Below, piece after piece: positions 17,264-26,402 of a stretch of DNA of 54,316 nucleotides. Position numbers and translations under genes: made by a program. Location: NCBI GenBank assembly GCA_024278555.1, contig JAJRSX010000203.1:1-54316 (forward strand). The letters are read 5' to 3'. The notes under the pieces are model-generated. The model was not told the DNA's origin, ran no database searches, and was given only the letters and a program-made list of their open reading frames with translations. Position 1 is the first letter of the stretch, and each line of letters starts with the position of its first letter. The DNA comes from a bacterium. Its GTDB lineage: Bacteria > CG2-30-53-67 > CG2-30-70-394.

Positions 17264-17602
17264 ATGGCCGTCTTCCACCCCGACCTCACCCAAGAGAAAT
17301 GGAACGAGGCCGATCGCGCCTACCAGGTCCTGTCGATCTTCGCCGAGCTCAACCGCTGCCGCGGTCGCTTCGAGCGGGATGATCTCGTCAACGCCCGCCA
17401 CAGCCTCGACCGGGTCCTCGAGCTCATCGACCTCACCGTGGAGGACCCGCGGTGGACCGGCGGCCACCGCCACGAGCTCCTCCGCTTCCGCGAGGCAGTC
17501 GGCGCCCTCTACGTGGGCTCGGATGAGATCCGCACCACCCCGGCGGAGCTGATGCGCGTCCTGCGCACCTTTCACCCGGCCAGCTCCACCGTCCCGGTCT
17601 AG
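17264..17602 (+). CDS. Hypothetical protein, last gene of the trmFO operon
   Basis: This 112-residue, mostly helical protein starts MAVFHPDLTQEKWNEADRAY, 7 bp after the DUF5674 stop. It has no transmembrane segment and no motif that I recognise. Tight spacing and good codon structure support a real gene. Confidence 0.7.
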   Translation: MAVFHPDLTQEKWNEADRAYQVLSIFAELNRCRGRFERDDLVNARHSLDRVLELIDLTVEDPRWTGGHRHELLRFREAVGALYVGSDEIRTTPAELMRVLRTFHPASSTVPV

Positions 17603-17661
17603 GAGCCGGTCAGGCCTTGGCCCGCCTCTCCCCGCGATGATCGTCAACGTCTGACCCTGGG

Positions 17662-18633
17662 TCACTCCGCCGCCACCGCCTCGACCCCCACCTCCCCCTC
17701 CGATTGCCACACGGTATCGCTGCGGCTCCACACGGCGGCGACCAGGGAGCCGATGAGGCAGTGGGTGAGGGACGAAATTGCCGACGGGATGGCCACCAGC
17801 GGGGAGGCGAAGTTCTGCCGGGCGAGGACCACCCCGAGCCCCGAGTTCTGCATCCCCACCTCGATGGAGATGGTGCGTGCCCCGACCGGGTCACTGCCCG
17901 ACAGGCGGGTGACCAGGTAGCCAAGGCCGAAGCCGCCGGCGTGGAGGCAGAAGACGGCGCCGAAGAGGGGCGCGGCGGCCGACAGGATCGTCTCTCTGCC
18001 GGCGCCGATGATCGAGGCGACGATGAGGGTGATCATGACCACCGCCGCCAGGGGGGCCACCGGCAGGAGCCGCCCGGTGAGGCGCGGCACGAAGCGGTTG
18101 AGCAGCACCCCGGCGACCACCGGCAGAATCACCACCTGGACCGTGGAGAGGAAGAGGCCGAGGGCGTTCACCTCGACCCGGTTGCCCACCAACCAGGTGG
18201 TCAGCGCCGGAGTCATGAGCGCCGCCATGAGGGTGGAGCAGGTGGTCATGGTGACCGACAGGGCGACGTTCGCCCGTGCCAGAAAGGTGATCACGTTCGA
18301 GGCGGTGCCGCCGGGGCAGCAGGAGACCAGGACCAGCCCCACGGCGAAGGGGGTGGGGAGGTGGAAGAGGTAGCCGAGCGACCACCCCAAAGCCGGCATC
18401 ATCGTGTACTGGAGGAGGACCCCAAGGACCACCTGGCGCGGGTAGCGGGCAACGCCGCGGAAGTCCTCGACCCGCAGGGTGAGCCCCATCCCGAGCATGA
18501 TCACCCCCAGCCCAACCGTGATCAGCCCGCCGCGGAACCAGGTAAAGAGCGGCGGGTAGGCGAGGGCCAGGAGGGAGGCGACAAGGACCCACGCGGGGAA
18601 GGCGGCGGTCAGACGGGCGAGGAGCAGGCGCAT
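17662..18633 (-). CDS. Bile acid:sodium symporter (BASS) family transporter
   Basis: The protein has 323 residues and nine or ten hydrophobic helices, in the inner membrane. Family signatures include LGVIMLGMGLTL near residue 45, VGLVLVSCCPGGTASNVITF near 100-120 (the conserved CPGGxxSN) and EVGMQNSGLG near 260 (the ExGxQN sodium-site motif). The organic anion substrate cannot be predicted. The start MRLLLARLTAAFP is the first plausible one; the frame further upstream is antisense to the next gene. Confidence 0.9.
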   Translation of the reverse strand: MRLLLARLTAAFPAWVLVASLLALAYPPLFTWFRGGLITVGLGVIMLGMGLTLRVEDFRGVARYPRQVVLGVLLQYTMMPALGWSLGYLFHLPTPFAVGLVLVSCCPGGTASNVITFLARANVALSVTMTTCSTLMAALMTPALTTWLVGNRVEVNALGLFLSTVQVVILPVVAGVLLNRFVPRLTGRLLPVAPLAAVVMITLIVASIIGAGRETILSAAAPLFGAVFCLHAGGFGLGYLVTRLSGSDPVGARTISIEVGMQNSGLGVVLARQNFASPLVAIPSAISSLTHCLIGSLVAAVWSRSDTVWQSEGEVGVEAVAAE

Positions 18634-18717
18634 GGCCGCGCATGATCGACCCCCCGGCGAGACGCGACAACCGGGTCTGCCGTTGCCACCGCCGCCGCCG
18701 CGCGGCCATAAAGGGCG

Positions 18718-19371
18718 ATGGCCATCCGCATCCTCGCCGTCGGCCCCGCCCCCTTCGACGGGGTGGAGCGGGTGACACCCGCGGAGCTGGCGCGCCTGTC
18801 GGCGACCGACATCGCCGAATTCACCCACCTCCTGGTGGCCGGCGGCGACGGCGCCGTACGCCGCGCCTGCCAGGCGCTCTACCGCGCCGGGGTGATCCTG
18901 CCGGTAATCCTCTACCCGACCGGGACGTCGAACATCCTCCATACCCTCCTGCGCCTGGGCGACGCCGGAGAGATTGTTGCCCGCCTGCGCGCCGGCGCCC
19001 CCGTGGCGCAGGTGGCCCAGCCAAGCCATACCCTCGGCGGTGAGCTCTTCCTCTTCTCCGCCGGCGACCTGCTGGATCGGTGGTACATGGCCCTCGCCGA
19101 GGGGCTGCGGATCGGGTGGCTGGACGGCAGCCGGTGGCGTTACGCCCTCCCGGCACCGCTGCTGATTCCGGCCCTCGCCACCCTCCCCCTCTACGCGCTG
19201 CCGGGCCACTTCCTCTACTACCGCGTCGGCCCGATCAACGTAGCCATCGGCTGCGGCGGGGAGGTGCGCTGCCGCCGCATCCAACTCGACGGCGACCTGG
19301 TAGAGCCGGCAGCGACACGGGCGCGAATCGAACCGGCAGCCACCGTTCCCATCCTGCGGCTCACCCGGTAG
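18718..19371 (+). CDS. Short diacylglycerol/sphingosine-kinase-like protein
   Basis: The 217-residue protein carries the lipid-kinase catalytic core: LLVAGGDGAVRRA (GGDGT/A nucleotide motif, about residue 41) and YPTGTSNILHTLL (PxGTxNxLA motif, about residue 65). Family members have about 300 residues. Here the N-terminal strand region and the C-terminal beta-sandwich look reduced, so activity is uncertain. It diverges from the BASS gene. Its stop codon TAG lies in the first GGTAGGAG of the downstream REP element, so its last codons may have been replaced by the repeat. Confidence 0.72.
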   Translation: MAIRILAVGPAPFDGVERVTPAELARLSATDIAEFTHLLVAGGDGAVRRACQALYRAGVILPVILYPTGTSNILHTLLRLGDAGEIVARLRAGAPVAQVAQPSHTLGGELFLFSAGDLLDRWYMALAEGLRIGWLDGSRWRYALPAPLLIPALATLPLYALPGHFLYYRVGPINVAIGCGGEVRCRRIQLDGDLVEPAATRARIEPAATVPILRLTR

Positions 19372-19578
19372 GAGGGGGCCATGCCCCCGACCCCGGCCCG
19401 CACGGCCGGCCGCCACCGCAGGCGCCGGATCGCGGGTACAACCCGCTCCTACCCGCCCCCGCCCCGCCGCACCGCCGAACCGGCGGTGGACCGGTAGGAG
19501 GGGGCCATGCCCCCGATCCGCGCCGCAGGCGCGGCGGGCCGCTCGCGGCCCGGGTCGCGGGCATGGCCCGCTCCTACC
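19365..19578. repeat. Two tandem REP elements between convergent genes
   Basis: Copy 1 (about 19365-19453) begins GGTAGGAGGGGGCCATGCCC and ends CCCGCTCCTACC. Copy 2 (about 19491-19578) has the same ends, GGTAGGAGGGGGCCATGCCC and GGGCATGGCCCGCTCCTACC, and is a long imperfect palindrome. This is the GTAGGAGCGGGC-type REP well known in gammaproteobacteria. The outer ends supply the TAG stop codons of both flanking genes. Confidence 0.8.
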
Positions 19579-21427
19579 TCAAAAACCGGCTGAACCCACG
19601 GGTAACCGCCACCAACTCCTTGGCGCGCGGGGCGAGGACCGCACGCCGGTCTTTCACCGGCTTGTAGTCCAGGCCGAGGACCTCGGCGCGGGCGCTCCCG
19701 TAGCTCTCCATGGAGAAGACCAGGGTCGCCTCGTCGTCGATCACCGCACACTCGGCCCAGCCGCAGCTCACCACATAATCGGGGCGATCGCCGGCGAAGA
19801 TCGGTGCGCCGTTGCTGTAGTCCCCCGGCGGGTTGGCGTAGCCGAGGGTCTGCATCACCGTGGGCACGAAGTCGAGGTGGCTGGTGAGGTGGTCCACCTC
19901 CCGATGGCCCACCCCAGGCAGGTGGAGAATGAAGGGGACGTGGACCTGCTCCGGGGTGAAGGCGGAGGTGTGGCCGAAGTAGCCGTGCTCGCGGAACTCC
20001 TCGCCGTGGTCGCCGGTGAAGACGACGATCGTGTCCTTGAGCCAGCCGCCCGCACGCAGCCCCTCGATCAGCTCACCGGCGAGGGCGTCGTTGAAGGCCA
20101 GCGCGTTCATGTAGTCGCGCTTCGCCGCCGCCACCTCCTGCTCGCCGGCCATCAGGTAGTTGGTCTCCTCCCCCTCGCCGAAGCGGGCGAACTCGGGCGG
20201 GTAGACGCGGCCGTGGGGGGCGTCGAGAAACATGAAGCCGAAGAAGGGGCGCTTTGGGTCATCGCGCTCCGCGAGCCAGGCGAGCATCCGCCTGACCTGC
20301 TCCGGGTCGCGGGTGACGCCGGTGGTGCCGGGGAGCTCGTCTTCGATCGCGTCGGCGAGGTGGACGAAGGCGGACTTGCGAAACTCCGGGTAGGTGAGGC
20401 GGGTGGAGGAGAGGATCTTGAAGTCGTAGCCGAGGCCCTGGAGCTCATCGAGGAGCACCGGGCTGCGGCGCTCGCCGAGGAAGGCGTGCCAGTCGTAGCT
20501 GTACAGGCCGTACAGGAGCGAGAAGACCCCGAAGCGGGTGGCGTTGCCGCCGCTGTAGTGGTTTTTCAGGACCACCGACTCGCGGGCAAAGAGGCTCAGG
20601 TTCGGCGTCACCCGCTGGTTCAGCATGTCGGACCGCCAGCAGTCCAATAGCACAATGAGGAGGTTCGGCGTCGCGCTCCCCTCCCTGCGCACCAGGGGGT
20701 GGAGCGGGTAGCGGAGGGTGGCGGCGCGGGCGACCCGGGTGAGCCCCTCCTCGCGGTTCACCCGAAAGCCGAAGGTGCGCTGGACGAACCGCTTCACGGT
20801 GAGCGGCTGGTAGAGGGGGTAGAGCTTCGCGAAGCGGGTGATGTCGGCGCGGTTGAAGAGGTCGGCGTAGGCAAAGACCCCCTTGTCCGCGACCACGCAG
20901 ACAGCGATCGCGAGGACGATCCAGGCGGGCCGCACCCCGAGGAGGCGGCCCGCCGAGGCGGCCCGGGCCAGACAGCGGCGGGCGAGCCACACCTCCGCCG
21001 CCATGAGGGCGACCGCGACCAGGGCGAAGGTCGCCACCGTCCACCCCCCGAGGTCCACCGAGTCCCACGCCCCCGGGGTGGTGAGGACATTGAGGACCAT
21101 GCCGTTGAAGTGGTAGCGAAAGATCCGGTAGAGCCCCGCGTCCACCACCGTGGCGGCGTGGAAGAGGAGAAGCAGCAGCGCGGCGATGCCCAGCAGGAGC
21201 CGGCGTCCCGGGACCACGACCACCAGAATCGCGAGCAGCAGCCAGATGACGGCGTAGAGCATCGCCGTGTTGGAGACCAGGGCGGCGGCGGCGAAGGTCC
21301 AGCCGAGGGGGCCGCTGATCCCCGGCGTCGTTGCCGGATAGAGGCAGCCGAACAACAGGCTCAGAAGCAGGTTCACCGCCAGGAAGGCGGTGACCGCGCG
21401 GAGGGCGGTGCGGCGGGTCGAGTGCAC
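19574..21427 (-). CDS. lapC: Inner-membrane sulfatase-fold protein of the LapC/PbgA (YejM) family
   Basis: In E. coli LapC (PbgA, YejM) monitors lipopolysaccharide and controls LpxC turnover through LapB. The 617-residue protein has five N-terminal membrane helices (to about residue 200), then a periplasmic sulfatase-like domain with NLLIVLLDCWRSDMLN (about 265), YSGGNATRFGVFSLLYGL, FLDAPHGRVYPP and VFTGDHGEEFREHGYFGH (about 480). Length is close to the 586 residues of YejM. It is monocistronic, ends inside a REP element, and supports a gammaproteobacterial-type envelope. Confidence 0.88.
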   Translation of the reverse strand: MHSTRRTALRAVTAFLAVNLLLSLLFGCLYPATTPGISGPLGWTFAAAALVSNTAMLYAVIWLLLAILVVVVPGRRLLLGIAALLLLLFHAATVVDAGLYRIFRYHFNGMVLNVLTTPGAWDSVDLGGWTVATFALVAVALMAAEVWLARRCLARAASAGRLLGVRPAWIVLAIAVCVVADKGVFAYADLFNRADITRFAKLYPLYQPLTVKRFVQRTFGFRVNREEGLTRVARAATLRYPLHPLVRREGSATPNLLIVLLDCWRSDMLNQRVTPNLSLFARESVVLKNHYSGGNATRFGVFSLLYGLYSYDWHAFLGERRSPVLLDELQGLGYDFKILSSTRLTYPEFRKSAFVHLADAIEDELPGTTGVTRDPEQVRRMLAWLAERDDPKRPFFGFMFLDAPHGRVYPPEFARFGEGEETNYLMAGEQEVAAAKRDYMNALAFNDALAGELIEGLRAGGWLKDTIVVFTGDHGEEFREHGYFGHTSAFTPEQVHVPFILHLPGVGHREVDHLTSHLDFVPTVMQTLGYANPPGDYSNGAPIFAGDRPDYVVSCGWAECAVIDDEATLVFSMESYGSARAEVLGLDYKPVKDRRAVLAPRAKELVAVTRGFSRFLR

Positions 21428-21475
21428 CCCCCACCTTCCCTCCCCAACCTCCGCCCCATCAAGGGGAGCGGCTCG

Positions 21476-23641
21476 TCACCCCGCCGCCGACACCCGTCGC
21501 AACACGGCGATCAGCTCGTCGCGGCGGATCGGCTTGGCGAGGTGACCGTCCATGCCGGCGACGAGAGAGGCCTGACGGTCCTGCTCCATGGCGTTGGCGG
21601 TGAGGGCGACGATGGGGAGGCGGCCGCCCCGCTCGACCTCGGCGACGCGGATCGCGCGGCTGGCGTCGAGGCCGTCCATCTCCGGCATCTGCACATCCAT
21701 GAGACAGAGGTCGAAGCCTCCCTGGGCGGCCGCGGCCACCGCCTCCACGCCGTTTTCCACGAGCTGAACGGTGCAACCGAGCCGCTCCAGGAGCCGTTGA
21801 ACCACCCGCTGGTTCACCCGGTTGTCCTCCGCCACCAGGATGTGGAGACCGGCGGGAATCGACTCGCCCGCGTCGTCTCCAACCACCGGCGCCTCCACCT
21901 CCCCGTGCGCCGGCGCCAGGACCACGGTCACCCAGAAGGTCGACCCCTCCCCCACGACGCTCTCCACCCCGATCCGCCCACCCATCCGCTCCGCGAGCCG
22001 CCAGCAGATGGTGAGGCCCAGCCCGGTGCCACCGAAGCGGCGGGTGGTGGAGGCGTCCGCCTGGGTGAAGGGGTCGAAGATCATCGCCTGGCGCGACGGC
22101 TCGATGCCGCAGCCGGTGTCGCGCACCGCCAGGCGGACCACCTGGCGGCCGTCCCGCCACTCCAGGGGGTGGACGGCGAGGGTGACCGCGCCGGCGTCGG
22201 TGAACTTGAGGGCGTTGGAGGTGAAGTTGGTGAGGATCTGGCGCAACCGGGTGGGATCGCCGCGCAGGGGCGGGAGGTTGGGGTCGACCTCGACCCGCAA
22301 GGCCACCCCGCGCTCCTTTGCGGTACGGGCGAAGAGGGCGGCCACCTCCTCCACCACCGCCGCCAGGGAGAGGTCGATCTCCTCCAACTCCAGCTTGCCC
22401 GCCTCGATCTTGGAGAAGTCGAGGATGTCGTTGAGGAGGGTGAGCAGCGACTCGCCGCTGTGTACCAACAGCGTCGCGTACTCGCGCTGCTCCGCGTCGA
22501 GGTCGGTGGTGAGCAGGAGCTGCCCCATGCCGAGGACACCGTTCATCGGGGTGCGGATCTCATGGCTCATCGCCGCGAGGAAGCCGGACTTGGCGCGGCT
22601 CGCCTCCTCGGCGGCGAGGCGCTCGCTGCGCGCCGCCTCCAAAGCCCGGGTCCGCGCCTCGAGCTGGCGGGCGTAGTCGGCGAGGCTCTCCTCGCGCCGC
22701 TTCTGCTCGCTGATATCGCGCAGGATCCCGGTGAACAGCTTGCGGTCTCCGAGATCGACCTCGGAGACCGTGATGTAAAAGGGGAAGGTAGTAGAGTCCT
22801 TGCGCCGGCCGGTGAGCTCGACACCGTGGCCCACCACCCGCGACAGCCCGGTGCGCAGGTAGTGCGCCACCTTCCCGGCGTGGCCGTCGCCGCCCTCGCT
22901 GCCGGAGAGGAGGCCGACGTCCTGGCCGAGGAGCTCCGCCTCGGTGTAGCCGAACATCTCGGCCGCCGCCGGGTTTGCCGACTCGATCCTCCCCCTCTCA
23001 TCGAGGGTGATGATCGCGTCCACCGCCGTCTCGACGATCGCCCTGAGGCGCGCCTCGCTCTCCCGCAGCCGCTGCTCCGCCTCCACCCGGTCGGTGACGT
23101 CCCGCGCCACTCCGACAATCCCCACCACCTCACCGCCCCGGACCACCGGCCGCTCGCGGACCTCCAGGGTGACCGAGTGGCCCTGCTTGTGGCGGATCTC
23201 CACCCGGTACGGCTCTCCTGCCTCGCCGGTGGCGAGGGTGCGCTCGGTGCGCGCCACCACCTCCTTGTTGCACGGGTGGTCGGTGAGGTAGGTGGTGTAG
23301 TGGCACTGCCACTCCGCCACGGTGTAGCCGGTGATCCGCTCCACCGCCGGGGAGAGGTAGTCGAAGACCCCCTCACGGTCGTGGCGATAGACAAAGTCGC
23401 CGGTCGCCTCCAGGAGGATCCTGCGCTCCTCCGCCAGGGTGGAGAGCCGCTTGAGAGAGGTCGTGAGGAGGTCCCACGGCCCCGCCTGCGTCCCCGGCGC
23501 GAGCGCTCCGGCGAGCTCGAGGAGCCCCCGCCCCTCGACGGCGAAGTCCGCCTCGATGCCGAGGCGGTCCAGCGGATGGACCCCCTCCCCCTCCAGACTC
23601 CCCGAGCCGGGATCCTCCGGCTGTGGCGACCGCTCTTCCAT
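21476..23641 (-). CDS. Hybrid sensor histidine kinase with two PAS domains and a receiver
   Basis: The protein has 721 residues from the ATG at 23641 (MEERSPQPED). A PAS domain starts near residue 78 (LEATGDFVYRHD) and a second near 205 (AIVETAVDAIITLDERGRIE), followed by a coiled coil. HisKA carries SHEIRTPMNG, and HATPase has N-box FTSNALKF, DTGCGIEP and GGTGLGL. A C-terminal receiver has phosphoacceptor Asp in CLMDVQMPEMDG and Lys in LAKPI. No membrane helix is visible, so it is probably cytoplasmic. The absence of a DNA-binding partner nearby suggests phosphorelay to an unlinked Hpt protein. Confidence 0.92.
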   Translation of the reverse strand: MEERSPQPEDPGSGSLEGEGVHPLDRLGIEADFAVEGRGLLELAGALAPGTQAGPWDLLTTSLKRLSTLAEERRILLEATGDFVYRHDREGVFDYLSPAVERITGYTVAEWQCHYTTYLTDHPCNKEVVARTERTLATGEAGEPYRVEIRHKQGHSVTLEVRERPVVRGGEVVGIVGVARDVTDRVEAEQRLRESEARLRAIVETAVDAIITLDERGRIESANPAAAEMFGYTEAELLGQDVGLLSGSEGGDGHAGKVAHYLRTGLSRVVGHGVELTGRRKDSTTFPFYITVSEVDLGDRKLFTGILRDISEQKRREESLADYARQLEARTRALEAARSERLAAEEASRAKSGFLAAMSHEIRTPMNGVLGMGQLLLTTDLDAEQREYATLLVHSGESLLTLLNDILDFSKIEAGKLELEEIDLSLAAVVEEVAALFARTAKERGVALRVEVDPNLPPLRGDPTRLRQILTNFTSNALKFTDAGAVTLAVHPLEWRDGRQVVRLAVRDTGCGIEPSRQAMIFDPFTQADASTTRRFGGTGLGLTICWRLAERMGGRIGVESVVGEGSTFWVTVVLAPAHGEVEAPVVGDDAGESIPAGLHILVAEDNRVNQRVVQRLLERLGCTVQLVENGVEAVAAAAQGGFDLCLMDVQMPEMDGLDASRAIRVAEVERGGRLPIVALTANAMEQDRQASLVAGMDGHLAKPIRRDELIAVLRRVSAAG

Positions 23642-24008
23642 GCCCCTTAGCGATCGGCACAATCGCCCCCGTGGGTGAGTCGCGCCGAAGGCGGTAGCGG
23701 GAGCCCGTCGACGAGACGATCCCGGTGACCCGGTGGGGGGTGCAGCCACACCCACTGCCAGGACATGCACGGCGTTGGCGCCCTACCCCGCCCCCTCCTC
23801 CTTCCCCGCACGCCCTTCGACAGCGACACGTAAATGGTCCATCACCATCCATCGCCACCTGCCTAAAACCACCGAGAACCATCACCATGCGCCACCGCGA
23901 AACCGCACAGAGACCGCGTCCCGGCCGCGATCCACGGTACGCCGCGACAGATCAAGAAAGCCCCACCCGAAGCCGACAAGAGGGTGACCAAGCGCTCCGT
24001 CCGATCCC
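23642..24008. other. Divergent intergenic region
   Basis: 367 bp between the sensor kinase and the pentapeptide channel, presumably with promoters for both. ACCATCACCAT-type short direct repeats occur around 23840-23890. I see no gene, RNA or clear promoter boxes. Confidence 0.5.
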
Positions 24009-24968
24009 ATGGCCGTCCTTCCTCAAACCAACACCGAGCCGACCTCCGACACCGGGGCTCCGGTCGACGAGCTGCGTGGCGCCGACCTCTCCTTCCGAGA
24101 CATGAGCAACAGCACCCTCGCTGCGCGTGACCTCACCGGCGCCAACCTCTTCAACACCAAGCTCGTCGGCGCCGATCTCCGCAACGCCCGCCTCGACGAC
24201 GCCGATCTCACTGGCGCCGACCTCACCGGAGCCGACCTCACCGGCGCCTCTCTCACCCGCGCGGGGCTCGGCAAGGCGTGCCTCGCGGATGCCCACCTCT
24301 TCGAGGCGTCGATGACCGAGGCGACCCTCACCCTCGCCGACCTCTCCTCCGCCGATCTGCGCTGCGCCCAGCTCGGCGGCGCGCGCATGCGCGACGCCAA
24401 CCTCACCGGCGCCGATCTCACCTACGCCGATCTCCACGGCGCCGAGCTCAGCCTCTGCAAGGTGGCCGGCGCCCACTTCGACAACGCCGACCTGCGCCAT
24501 GCGCGCCTGCGCAGCCTCGCCGACTTCGACAAGGCGAGCTGGTTCGGCTGCGACATCCGCGACATCAACTTCGCCGGCGGCTACCTCCTGCGCCGCTTCA
24601 TCATCGACCAGAACTACCTCAAAGAGTTCCAGCACCAGAGCCGCTATCACGGCTGGGTCTACGCGCTCTGGTCGCTCACCAGCGACTGCGGCCGCTCCGC
24701 CACCCGCTGGTTGGTCTGCGTCCTGCTCCAGGTGCTCCTGTTCGCCTGCCTCTATCAGTGGGTGGCGCTGGACCTCGGCGACCACCCGACCCGGCTGTCC
24801 ACCCTCTACTTCAGCGTCGTCACCCTCACCACCCTCGGCTTCGGCGACGTCGTCCCCGCCTCCACCACCGCCCAGATCATCACCATGACGGAGGTCATCA
24901 CCGGTTACATGATGCTCGGCGGCCTCCTCTCCATCTTCAGCACCAAGATGTCCCGCCGCGGAGAGTAA
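24009..24968 (+). CDS. Pentapeptide-repeat protein fused to a two-helix potassium-channel-like domain
   Basis: Of 319 residues, about 20-165 form a right-handed pentapeptide beta-helix (repeats such as ADLTG, ADLTGAS, ANLTGADLTYADLHGAEL). After a linker come membrane helix 1 (WLVCVLLQVLLFACLYQWVA), a pore loop with TLGFGDVVP (Thr275 onward) matching the potassium selectivity filter TxGYGD/TxGFGD, and helix 2 (about 290-312). It is probably an inner-membrane cation channel with a cytoplasmic beta-helix, assembling as a tetramer. The next gene, an HDOD protein, follows after 5 bp, suggesting a functional pair. Confidence 0.85.
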   Translation: MAVLPQTNTEPTSDTGAPVDELRGADLSFRDMSNSTLAARDLTGANLFNTKLVGADLRNARLDDADLTGADLTGADLTGASLTRAGLGKACLADAHLFEASMTEATLTLADLSSADLRCAQLGGARMRDANLTGADLTYADLHGAELSLCKVAGAHFDNADLRHARLRSLADFDKASWFGCDIRDINFAGGYLLRRFIIDQNYLKEFQHQSRYHGWVYALWSLTSDCGRSATRWLVCVLLQVLLFACLYQWVALDLGDHPTRLSTLYFSVVTLTTLGFGDVVPASTTAQIITMTEVITGYMMLGGLLSIFSTKMSRRGE

Positions 24969-24973
24969 ACGCC

Positions 24974-25807
24974 ATGTTGAGCATTTTTCGAAAGAAGCAC
25001 GACCGGAAGAAGGAGCTCGAAACCCTCTTCTCCGCCTACGAGCTCCCCACCTTTCCAGCACCGCTGATGAAGGCCCTCCGCCTCCTCCGCGACCCGGCCA
25101 CGCCGCTCAACCAGATCAGCAAAGCCATCTCCGTGGACCCCGGTCTGCACGTCAAGATTCTCACCACGGTAAACTCCGCCGCCTTTGCCCTGCATGCCGA
25201 GGTGCGCACCCTGGAGCACGCAGTGAGCCTCCTCGGACGAGCACGGATCGAGGCGGTCCTCCTCAGCGTCGCCACCCGACAGACGCTGCCCAACTCCCCG
25301 CTGATCAACGAGGCGGACTTCTGGGCCACCGCCGCCCGCCGTGGGGCGGTCGCCCGCCATCTCGCCCAGCGCCTCCACCCGGCGACCGCGGAAGAGGCAT
25401 TTACCGCCGGCCTCCTGCAGGACCTTGCCGTGCCGGTCCTCGCCGCGGCGAGGGCGGACAAGTACGGCGCGGTCATCAGCGCCATGCACACAGACAAGCG
25501 ATCGCTGCCGGAGGTGGAACGGGAGCACTTCAACTTCTCCCACACGGAGGTGGGCGCCTACGTGGCCGAGCGATGGGACCTACCGCCCTACCTGGTGGAG
25601 GCGATCGCCAACCACCACGGCGAGAGCGCCATCGGCGAGGCGGTCACCCTGGTGGCGCCGATCACCGGCAACAACCGGGACGAAGACGCCGCCTACCTCC
25701 TGGGCGTCTACCAGGGCCGCCTCGGGATCTCCACCGAGGAGGCGGAAGGCCTGTTGGCCACCGCCCTCGCCGACGCCGACGCCCTCGCAGCCTCATTCAC
25801 AAATTAG
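24974..25807 (+). CDS. HDOD-domain signalling protein, second copy
   Basis: The 277-residue HDOD protein has the N-terminal YELPTFPAPLMKALRLL, SVDPGLHVKILTTVNSAAFAL, the degenerate HD core LLQDLAVPVLAAA and FNFSHTEVGAYVAERWDLP. It starts 5 bp after the channel gene. Its stop overlaps the end of the convergent ATPase subunit D gene by 11 bp. It belongs to the same family as the HDOD gene at 4.9 kb but is not a recent duplicate. Confidence 0.87.
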   Translation: MLSIFRKKHDRKKELETLFSAYELPTFPAPLMKALRLLRDPATPLNQISKAISVDPGLHVKILTTVNSAAFALHAEVRTLEHAVSLLGRARIEAVLLSVATRQTLPNSPLINEADFWATAARRGAVARHLAQRLHPATAEEAFTAGLLQDLAVPVLAAARADKYGAVISAMHTDKRSLPEVEREHFNFSHTEVGAYVAERWDLPPYLVEAIANHHGESAIGEAVTLVAPITGNNRDEDAAYLLGVYQGRLGISTEEAEGLLATALADADALAASFTN

Positions 25808-26402
25808 GGCGCTGCCGCCGGACCGCCTCGCGCACCCGCACCGCCTCCTCGCGCTCGCCCTCCTCCAGGGCGTCGGCCAGTACCCGCAGCTCCGTCGCCA
25901 CCTCCGGCAGGAGGACCTCCTCCAGGGCGCGGGCGCGGCGGGCGGTCCGCTCATACACCGCCTTGAGACGGGTGAGGTTGCCGGCGGCGCCGCCGAGGGC
26001 GACGAGCAGCGGCAACAGCGCCGCCCACGCCTCACCGCAGGCGCGCAGCTCCCGGGTGGCCTCAGGCACGGGGGGTGGCGGCGCCGCGGCCCAGCGGGCC
26101 TCCTGAAGGGCGACCCCGAGGCGCGACCGCGCCGCGACGGTCACCTCCCCCGGTGTCTCCCCCACCGGCCGGAGGAGCGGCGCCTCGATTCCGTGGCGCG
26201 CCACCGCCGCCCGCTGGGTGGCCACCGCCCGCGCCCACACCGCCTCGAACCGCTCCCGCAGGGCGTCGTGGGCGGCGAGCTCCCGCACCCCCTCGGCGGC
26301 GAGTGCCAGGCGCATCTCGTCGAGGAAGCGATACCCCTCCCGGAGGGCGCTCTCCTCCGCCCTCAGGTCGAGGTAGGCGGTGCGGGTGCGGGGACGGGAC
26401 AT
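25797..26402 (-). CDS. atpD (V-type): V/A-type ATP synthase subunit D, separated from its operon
   Basis: Subunit D is the central rotor stalk of V/A-type ATPases. The 201-residue protein shows the long N- and C-terminal helices expected (LDLRAEESALREGYRFLDEM; NLTRLKAVYERTARRARALE and VLLPEVATELRVL), with a hydrophobic middle. Subunits B and A lie 24 kb upstream on the same strand, beyond the prophage, in the usual A-B-D order. The ATG follows a repeat-like GCGAGCGAAGCGAG and C-run with no Shine-Dalgarno sequence, so expression may be impaired or driven from within the repeat. Confidence 0.87.
   Translation of the reverse strand: MSRPRTRTAYLDLRAEESALREGYRFLDEMRLALAAEGVRELAAHDALRERFEAVWARAVATQRAAVARHGIEAPLLRPVGETPGEVTVAARSRLGVALQEARWAAAPPPPVPEATRELRACGEAWAALLPLLVALGGAAGNLTRLKAVYERTARRARALEEVLLPEVATELRVLADALEEGEREEAVRVREAVRRQRPNL

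Noticed and set aside
20699-23650. 983-residue plus-strand ORF over lapC and the sensor kinase
   Set aside because: Spans two confirmed minus-strand genes and their spacer; no recognisable domain.
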